DNA of 64,000 bases, from positions 1 to 64,000 of the forward strand of contig JAFAFL010000034.1 in the NCBI GenBank assembly GCA_023423535.1. The letters run 5' to 3'. The stretch comes from Pseudomonadota bacterium. GTDB taxonomy: Bacteria > Myxococcota > Myxococcia > Myxococcales > Myxococcaceae. Below the pieces are notes generated by a model. It was not told the origin of the DNA and did not search any database. It saw only the letters and a list, made by a program, of their open reading frames with translations. The first letter of the stretch is position 1, and each line of letters starts with the position of its first letter. Below, piece by piece: positions 58,474 through 64,000 of the stretch. The translations under genes were made by a program, and so were the position numbers.

Positions 58474-59850
58474 CTACCCGCCCGCCTCCGCGCGCGCGCG
58501 TTCGACGGTGCCCTCGATGAGCCGCTGGATCTCGCCCAGCCGCTCCTTCGTCTGCGCCTCGTAGCGGAGCACGAGGATGGGCTGCGTATTCGACGCGCGC
58601 ACCAGCCCCCAGCCATCCGCGAAGGTCACCCGCACCCCGTCCACGTCGACGATCTCGTGCCCCGCCCCGCGCAGCAGCTCGGTGGCGCGCCGCACGACCT
58701 CGAACTTCTTCTCCTCCGGGATGTCGTACCGGAGCTCCGGCGTGCTGTGCGTCTGCGGCAGGTCCGAGAGCAGCTCGGAGAGCTTCCGCGTCTCGTGGGT
58801 GAGGATCTCCAGCAGGCGCGCGGTCGTGTACACCGCGTCGTCGAAGCCGAAGTAGCGGTGCTTGAAGAAGATGTGCCCGCTCATCTCCCCGGCGAGCTCG
58901 GCGTACTCCTCCTTCATCTTCGCCTTGATGAGCGAGTGCCCCGCCTTCCACATCACCGGCTTGCCGCCGTGCTTCAGGATGTCCTCGTACATCGTGTACG
59001 AGCACTTCACCTCGCCGACGATCGCCGCGCCCGGGCTCTCCTTCAGCACCGCGCGCGCGAGCAGCACGGTGATCTGATCGCCCCAGAGGATCTCCCCCTT
59101 GTCGTTCACCACGCCGATGCGGTCCGCGTCCCCGTCGTAGGCGATGCCCACCTCCGCGCCCTCGCGCTTCACCGCCGCCACGAGGTCCCGCATGTTCGCC
59201 TCCACCGTGGGATCCGGGTGGTGGTTGGGGAAGCGCGCGTCCATCTCGCAGAAGAGCGGCACGACCTCGTAGCCCATGCTCCGGAGCAGCGGCACCGCGA
59301 TGTGCCCGCCGGTCCCGTTCCCCGCGTCCACCACCACCTTCATCCCCGGGCGCCCGACCTTCACCGTCTGCCGGACGAAGTGCTCATAGGGGGTGACGAT
59401 GTCGAACGAGCGCACGGTGCCCGGCCGTCCCGCGTGCGGCTCGGCGAAGTCGCGGCGCTCGATGAGCCGGCGCAGCTCCTGGATCTCCGGACCGTGGAAG
59501 GTCGTCTTGCCCGCGCCGATCTTGAACCCGTTGTACTCGGGCGGGTTGTGGCTGCCGGTGATCATCGCCAGCCCGTCCACCGGCAGCGTGTTCGCGGCGA
59601 AGTAGGTCAGCGGCGTCGGCACCACGCCGATGTCCCACACGTGCACGCCCACTGCGTTGAGGCCCGCGCAGAGCCGGTCGCGGAAGCGCGTGGAGGACTC
59701 GCGGCAGTCGCGCCCCACCACCACGTCGCGCCCGCCCTTGCGGCGCACCACCGTGCCCAGCCCCTTGCCGATGAGCTCCACCACGTCGTCGGTCAGGTCG
59801 CGGTCAACCAGCCCGCGGATGTCGTACTCGCGAAAGATGTGCGTGTTCAT
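58474..59850 (-). CDS. Phosphomannomutase/phosphoglucomutase
   Basis: 458 residues. TGSHNPPEYNGFK carries the phosphoserine (Ser100), DGDADR (239-244) binds magnesium, GEMSGHIFF is the sugar-recognition loop and RASNTQPILVLRYEA the phosphate-binding end. It matches the AlgC/ManB type that interconverts hexose 6- and 1-phosphates. The kinase gene at 59893 and the guanylyltransferase at 62056 on the same strand suggest a supply of GDP-mannose for polysaccharide. Confidence 0.94.
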   Translation of the reverse strand: MNTHIFREYDIRGLVDRDLTDDVVELIGKGLGTVVRRKGGRDVVVGRDCRESSTRFRDRLCAGLNAVGVHVWDIGVVPTPLTYFAANTLPVDGLAMITGSHNPPEYNGFKIGAGKTTFHGPEIQELRRLIERRDFAEPHAGRPGTVRSFDIVTPYEHFVRQTVKVGRPGMKVVVDAGNGTGGHIAVPLLRSMGYEVVPLFCEMDARFPNHHPDPTVEANMRDLVAAVKREGAEVGIAYDGDADRIGVVNDKGEILWGDQITVLLARAVLKESPGAAIVGEVKCSYTMYEDILKHGGKPVMWKAGHSLIKAKMKEEYAELAGEMSGHIFFKHRYFGFDDAVYTTARLLEILTHETRKLSELLSDLPQTHSTPELRYDIPEEKKFEVVRRATELLRGAGHEIVDVDGVRVTFADGWGLVRASNTQPILVLRYEAQTKERLGEIQRLIEGTVERARAEAGG

Positions 59851-59892
59851 GGGGTCTCCAGGGGCGGCGTTAGCACGGTGCCCCCTCTGCCG

Positions 59893-61986
59893 TCAGCGGG
59901 CCATCCGCCCCACGGCCGCAAGCAGCTCCGCCGGCGGGACCGGCTTCTCCAGCACGGGGTTGGGCACGTCCGCCACGAACGCCCGGGCTTCGGCCGACCA
60001 GGCACCACCGGTGAGAAAGACCACCCGCCCCGCCTGCTCGGGCGCGTCCCTCCGCAGCCGCGCGTACACGTCCATCCCGGTGAGCCCCGGCATCTGCAGG
60101 TCGCAGAGCACCACGTCGTAGCGCTCGCCCCCGAGCAACCGGCTCAGGGCGTCCGCACCGCTGGTGATCGCCGACACCTCGTGGTCCGGCTCGAGCAGCA
60201 GCCGCATCGACGCGCCCAGGCGCACCTCGTCGTCCACGATGAGCACCCGCGGCCGCTTCGCCGCCGCCATCGCCATTGCCTCGGCTCCGGGAGACACCGC
60301 TGGCGGTTCGCGAAGCTCGATTGCCTTCACCGGCGGCGGCACCACGCCAATCGACGGCTCGGAGATGGGCCGTGCGTCGGCGGGCGCGGGCGGCAGCGAG
60401 ATGCGGAAGGTCGTCCCCTGCCCGAGGTTCGTCCGCACCGAGACCTCGCCGCCGTGCTCGCGGATGATCTCGCGCGACACATAGAGCCCCAGCCCGGTGC
60501 CCACGCCGGCGGGCCTCGTGGTGAAGAAGGGCTGGAAGAGGTGGCGAACCTCCGTCGCCGACATCCCGATGCCGTCGTCCTGCACCTCGAGAAAGCCGCG
60601 GCCCCCTTCGTCGGTGCCGGTGGAGATGCGGATGGTGCCCTCGCGCGAGGCCGGAATCGCCTGGATGGCATTGAGCACGAGGTTCAGCAGCACCTGCCCC
60701 AGCCGCGCCTCGTTCCCCAGCACCCGCGGCGACGGCGCGAAGACCGTCTCTATCTCCACCCGCCCGCGCAGCTCGTGGCGCACCAGCGGCAGCGTCAGCG
60801 GGACGAGCGACTCGAGCCTCAGCGCCCGCCGCTCCTCCGCCGCCTCGCGCGCGAGCAGCTTCAGCGACCGGGCGATTTCGCCTATCCGCTCCGTCCCGTG
60901 CCGAGCGTCCGCCAGCGCCGCCTTCGCCCGCTCCACGTCCACCACGCCGGTGCCGAAAGGCCCCAGCCGCTCGAGCTCGCGCGCGGCGACCTCGAGGCTG
61001 AGGCTGACGAACGCCAACGGGTTCTTGATCTCGTGGCCCACACCCGCCGCCAACAGCCCCACCGAGGCCAGCCGCTCCGAGAGCACGCGCTGGTTGCTCG
61101 CCGCCTGCCGCTCCGCGAAGGACGCCGCCAGCAGCAGCGAGGTCGTCAGCAGCACCGCGAGAAAGAACTGCAGCACCACCACGCCCTCGACGACGATCTG
61201 CTCGGCGAAGGGGCCGTGCCCCATGGCGGTTCCGACGATCGCCAGCGCGGACACGGTGAGGGTGGCCAGCGCCGCGCCGCGAGGTCCCACACGGAGCGCC
61301 GCCCAGAGCACCGGCGGGAAGAGAAGGAAGGCCTGCGCGTAGAGGGTGCCGTCCTTCGTCAGCGGCACGCCGAACACCACGCCCGAGATGCCGATCAGCG
61401 CCGCGGCGAGGCCAATGCGCTGAAGCCAGGGCGGTGAGGTCGTCTCCGCCAGCGGCATCGGCCTCGCGCTGAAGGCGAAGAGCACCGGCGACAGGAGCAG
61501 CGCGCCCATGAAGTTGCCCAGCGCCCACACGCCGAACACGGTGGGCACGACGCTCGTCGCCACCATCCCCAGCGACCACATGGCGAAGGTGCCGGTCACC
61601 GCCGAAGCGAGCACCGCGGGCAGGGTGGCGCGGTAGAGCGAGACCACGTCGTTCACCCGCCCGAGCGCCGGCTCGAAGCCACTGCGCCGCAGCACGAGCG
61701 CGCCGATCACCGCCTCGGAGGTGTTTCCCAGCGCGGAGAGCGCGATGAAGCCCCACGGCGCGCCCGTGCTCGCCGATGCCAGCGCCGCACCGATGAGCAC
61801 CCCGACGGAGAACCGGTTGCCGAAGGTGTAGAGCGCGAAGACGCCGATCGCGGTGGGGAACCAGACGGGGCTGACCTGTCCGGAGACGATGGCGATGCGG
61901 AGACTCAGCCACGCGGCAAGGAAATAGACGGCCGCGACCGCAGCCTGCGTCAGCACCTCTCTGTGGAGCGTCCCCCGCTTGACCAC
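59893..61986 (-). CDS. Hybrid histidine kinase with MASE1 sensor and receiver domain
   Basis: 697 residues. Residues 10-290 form a MASE1 domain of about eight helices, with SGQVSPVWFPTAIGVFAL near 35-52. The dimerisation helix has GVGHEIKNPLAF with His318. The ATPase has N-box NLVLNAIQAI, G1 VQDDGIGMS, F-box LFQPFFTTRPAGVGTGLGL. A Pro-rich linker leads to a receiver (about 575-697) with IVDDE, Asp629 in LCDLQMPG, a Thr in FLTGG and Lys in LEKPV. It senses an unknown signal in the membrane; no DNA-binding output follows. Confidence 0.94.
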   Translation of the reverse strand: MVKRGTLHREVLTQAAVAAVYFLAAWLSLRIAIVSGQVSPVWFPTAIGVFALYTFGNRFSVGVLIGAALASASTGAPWGFIALSALGNTSEAVIGALVLRRSGFEPALGRVNDVVSLYRATLPAVLASAVTGTFAMWSLGMVATSVVPTVFGVWALGNFMGALLLSPVLFAFSARPMPLAETTSPPWLQRIGLAAALIGISGVVFGVPLTKDGTLYAQAFLLFPPVLWAALRVGPRGAALATLTVSALAIVGTAMGHGPFAEQIVVEGVVVLQFFLAVLLTTSLLLAASFAERQAASNQRVLSERLASVGLLAAGVGHEIKNPLAFVSLSLEVAARELERLGPFGTGVVDVERAKAALADARHGTERIGEIARSLKLLAREAAEERRALRLESLVPLTLPLVRHELRGRVEIETVFAPSPRVLGNEARLGQVLLNLVLNAIQAIPASREGTIRISTGTDEGGRGFLEVQDDGIGMSATEVRHLFQPFFTTRPAGVGTGLGLYVSREIIREHGGEVSVRTNLGQGTTFRISLPPAPADARPISEPSIGVVPPPVKAIELREPPAVSPGAEAMAMAAAKRPRVLIVDDEVRLGASMRLLLEPDHEVSAITSGADALSRLLGGERYDVVLCDLQMPGLTGMDVYARLRRDAPEQAGRVVFLTGGAWSAEARAFVADVPNPVLEKPVPPAELLAAVGRMAR

Positions 61987-62055
61987 GGCGGGGTTCTAGC
62001 CGAACCGCCCAATCCGCGCGATGGGTCCCCGGGTACACTGGGGTGCGAGCCCGAC

Positions 62056-63141
62056 CTACAATTGCGACTGCAACTTCCTGTCGCGGCGCAGCGCCTCCAC
62101 CACCTTGCGCACGTCCTGGCTGCGCTCCTTCGGAAGCACGAGCACCGCGTCGCCGGCGTCCACCACCACCACGCCCTCCATGCCCACCACCGCCAGCACC
62201 CGCCTGCCCTTCTCGTCCCCGAGCACGACCGAGTCCCGGCAGTCGATCGCCAGCGCGCCGCGGCCGGCGACCACGTTGCCCCGTTCGTCGGCGGTGCGGA
62301 CCTCGGGTATGGCGGCGAACGAGCCCACGTCGGACCAGCCGAAGTCGCCGGGGATGACCGCGATGTTCTTCGCCTTCTCCGCCACGCCGTAGTCGATGGA
62401 GAGCGACGGCATCTTCGGGAACTCGCGCTTGAGGACCTGGGCGTAGGTGCGCTTGCCCACCGCCTTCTCGATCTTCTCCAGCCGCGTGAAGAGGTCCGGC
62501 ATGTGATCCGCGAACGCGGCCCGCATCACGTCCGCGCGGAAGACGAAGATGCCGCCGTTCCAGAGGTACTCGCCTGAGTCGAGGTAGCGCTGCGCCGTCT
62601 GGAGGTCCGGCTTCTCCACGAACGCCGCCACGCTGCGCGCACCGCCCTTCGCCTTCGCCGAGCCCTCCAGCGGCGCGCCGACCTTGATGTAGCCGTAGCC
62701 GGTGTCCGGCCTCGTGGGCTGGATGCCGACGGTGACGATGAGCCCCTCCTGCGCAACCTCCGCCGCGCGCGCGAGCACCGCCCGGAACGCCGCCGGATCG
62801 CCGATGTGGTGGTCGGAGGGGAGCACCGCGATCACCGCCTCGGGGTCCTTCGCCAGCACGTGCGCGCAGGCGAGGGCGATCGCCGGCGCCGTGTTGCGCG
62901 CCACCGGCTCCACCACCAGCTGCACGCCGGGCAGGTGCTTCCGAACCTGCGCCCGGTGCCCCGCGCCGCAGACGACGAAGAGGCTCTTCGGCTTCGCCAG
63001 TCCCTTCAGCCGGTTCGCCGTGTCCACGATCAGCGGCTTCTCGGACGCGAGCGGGAGGAACTGCTTCGGCCGCGCCGCGCGCGACAGGGGCCAGAAACGG
63101 GTGCCGGAGCCGCCGGCCATGATCACGGGATAGAGGGCCAT
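62056..63141 (-). CDS. manC: Mannose-1-phosphate guanylyltransferase
   Basis: 361 residues, the single-function short type. GGSGTRFWPLSR (10-21) and ARPKQFLPL bind GTP, LPSDHHIGD, PDTGYGYIK, FVEKPD, WNGGIFVFR and IPGDFGWSDVGS follow in order. It makes GDP-mannose from mannose-1-phosphate. The ATG at 63141 is the family start. It is the first of three same-strand genes ahead of the kinase and mutase. There is no isomerase domain, unlike AlgA. Confidence 0.93.
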   Translation of the reverse strand: MALYPVIMAGGSGTRFWPLSRAARPKQFLPLASEKPLIVDTANRLKGLAKPKSLFVVCGAGHRAQVRKHLPGVQLVVEPVARNTAPAIALACAHVLAKDPEAVIAVLPSDHHIGDPAAFRAVLARAAEVAQEGLIVTVGIQPTRPDTGYGYIKVGAPLEGSAKAKGGARSVAAFVEKPDLQTAQRYLDSGEYLWNGGIFVFRADVMRAAFADHMPDLFTRLEKIEKAVGKRTYAQVLKREFPKMPSLSIDYGVAEKAKNIAVIPGDFGWSDVGSFAAIPEVRTADERGNVVAGRGALAIDCRDSVVLGDEKGRRVLAVVGMEGVVVVDAGDAVLVLPKERSQDVRKVVEALRRDRKLQSQL

Positions 63142-63284
63142 GGGCGGGCTCTTATCGCAGCGGGCTCGAGGCGGCGCGGTCCGTGTGGGCATCACTGACC
63201 ACGCGCGTTCTCGTCAATCCGCGCCGGCCGGCCGGGCAGGATGGCGGCCACGGGGCGCTCGGTTGCGCAGCGGAGGGGCCGTTC

Positions 63285-63299
63285 GTAGCATTTTGCTAC
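63285..63299. promoter_or_regulatory. Operator of the toxin-antitoxin pair
   Basis: GTAGCA-TTT-TGCTAC is a perfect 6-3-6 inverted repeat, two bases before AAGGAG and 13 bases before the antitoxin ATG. TTGCGC (63263-63268) and TAGCAT (63286-63291), 17 bases apart, make a plausible promoter whose -10 box lies in the repeat, the usual place for autoregulation by a ribbon-helix-helix antitoxin. Confidence 0.65.
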
Positions 63300-63311
63300 C
63301 AAGGAGCCTGA

Positions 63312-63695
63312 ATGAGCGGCGGCACCCCATTGAGAATTGATGACGAACTCGTGCTCCGAGCGAGGGTGGAGGCAGAGTCCGCGGACCGATCCGTCACCGC
63401 GCAGATCGAGCACTGGGTGAAGCTGGGTATGGCGCTCGAGGAGGTCCTCTCACACGGGCAGGCGCGCGAGCTGAAGAAGAAGGCCGCCCCGTCGGTCGCT
63501 GAAGCACTCGCTTCGGCCCGTTCGAGCGAGGCGCAGGAAGCGGCTCTGGCGCATCTGCTTGCCTCTGGCCAGCCGCGGTATGGCGTGGACCCGGACCGGC
63601 CGGGCTTTCTCATTCGCATCGACCCTGACGGCACGCGGACGACGGGACGCTTCATCCATCGCGTCTTCGTGCCCGCAGAGCCGAAGGATGTCTGA
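63312..63695 (+). CDS. ParD-like antitoxin
   Basis: 127 residues. RIDDELVLRARVEAESADRSVTAQIEHWVKLGMALEEVL (8-46) is the ribbon-helix-helix head of the ParD-like family. The C-terminal part (85-127, GQPRYGVDPDRPGFLIRIDPDG) probably contacts the toxin. AAGGAG five bases before the ATG fixes the start. It overlaps the toxin gene by eight bases. Confidence 0.85.
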   Translation: MSGGTPLRIDDELVLRARVEAESADRSVTAQIEHWVKLGMALEEVLSHGQARELKKKAAPSVAEALASARSSEAQEAALAHLLASGQPRYGVDPDRPGFLIRIDPDGTRTTGRFIHRVFVPAEPKDV

Positions 63696-64000
63696 GAAGA
63701 AGGAATCGCCATTGCTGCTGGTCGTCGCGGGCCCGAACGGCGCCGGCAAGTCGACCTTCTTCGATCTCTTCCTGCGGCAGACGGGCCTCCCGTTCGTCAA
63801 CGCCGACCTGATCGCGCGCGCGGTGTCTCCGGAGGCGCCGCAGCGTGCCGCCTATGCTGCCGCAGCCGCGGCAGAGATCGAGCGGCGGGCGCTCATCGAG
63901 CGCAAACAGAGTTTCTGCATGGAGACGGTTCTGTCGGATCCGAAGGGCGACAAGCTTCGGCTCCTGCGCGACGCGAAGGCGGCCGGCTTTCGCATTCAGC
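63688..64000 (+). CDS. Zeta-toxin-like P-loop kinase, 3' end outside window
   Basis: 104 residues are visible. VVAGPNGAGKST (12-23) is the Walker A loop, FVNADLIARAVSPE (36-49) and FCMETVLSD carry the substrate Asp and the catalytic-region Glu/Thr typical of zeta kinases, which phosphorylate UDP-N-acetylglucosamine or other nucleotide substrates. The ATG lies inside the antitoxin's last codons. The right window edge cuts it. Confidence 0.85.
   Translation, partial: MSEKKESPLLLVVAGPNGAGKSTFFDLFLRQTGLPFVNADLIARAVSPEAPQRAAYAAAAAAEIERRALIERKQSFCMETVLSDPKGDKLRLLRDAKAAGFRIQ

Overview
The window is about 70% GC (estimated by eye), densely coding and organised in short operons that often overlap by four bases (ATGA or GTGA). 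Secreted lipoproteins with Asp/Ala/Gly-rich linkers, ECF sigma factors with attached zinc fingers, a MASE1 hybrid kinase, kaiBC, a DUF3857 lipoprotein and several lipases suggest a myxobacterium (Myxococcota, probably Myxococcales). That placement rests on gene content only; there is no rRNA or tRNA gene here. No gene-free stretch exceeds 300 bases; the longest is 7748-8013.

Layout. 1-5.6 kb, minus strand: a truncated SRPBCC gene behind a 32-bp palindrome, a fused trehalose-6-phosphate synthase/phosphatase, small membrane and lipoproteins, and a LysM protein with a predicted caspase-like domain. 5.8-10.4 kb: glutathionyl-hydroquinone reductase, quinone reductase, a Cys-rich small protein, a voltage-gated cation channel with an unusual filter, YjbQ and a Uma2 nuclease. 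10.4-17.8 kb, minus: FabH, an Fe-S uracil-DNA glycosylase, an exported protein, a GNAT enzyme and a giant DUF3857/transglutaminase-like lipoprotein. 18-25 kb: a kelch lipoprotein, an animal-type protein-arginine deiminase coupled to a HEAT-like protein, a LysM protein, and a wrecked cytochrome c peroxidase gene. 25-34.5 kb: a lipid island with two TetR regulators, an acyl-CoA ligase, two hydrolases, two lipases and a KASIII homologue lacking two catalytic residues.

35-47.7 kb is a sulfur island. It holds a rhodanese/cysteine desulfurase-like/persulfide dioxygenase triple fusion with a TauE exporter, an ECF sigma factor carrying its own zinc finger, and a tightly overlapped operon (persulfide dioxygenase-rhodanese, TauE, two YeeE halves, CoA-disulfide reductase-rhodanese). 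A secreted DsrE protein, a SoxB-like protein and a broken yeiH follow. The set would import or export sulfur oxyanions, release and oxidise persulfide sulfur and reduce CoA/thiol persulfides.

47.7-64 kb: a glycosidase-like lipoprotein, an inhibitory-type serpin beside an S53 peptidase with changed catalytic residues, a ROK kinase-kaiB-kaiC operon facing a self-repressing TetR gene, phosphohexomutase and mannose-1-phosphate guanylyltransferase for surface sugars, a hybrid histidine kinase, and a toxin-antitoxin pair cut by the right edge.

At least four loci (23.6, 39.1, 45.4 and 47.4 kb) have a good start and a good end but a missing middle. They are either real decay or assembly deletions, and this should be settled before functional conclusions are drawn there.
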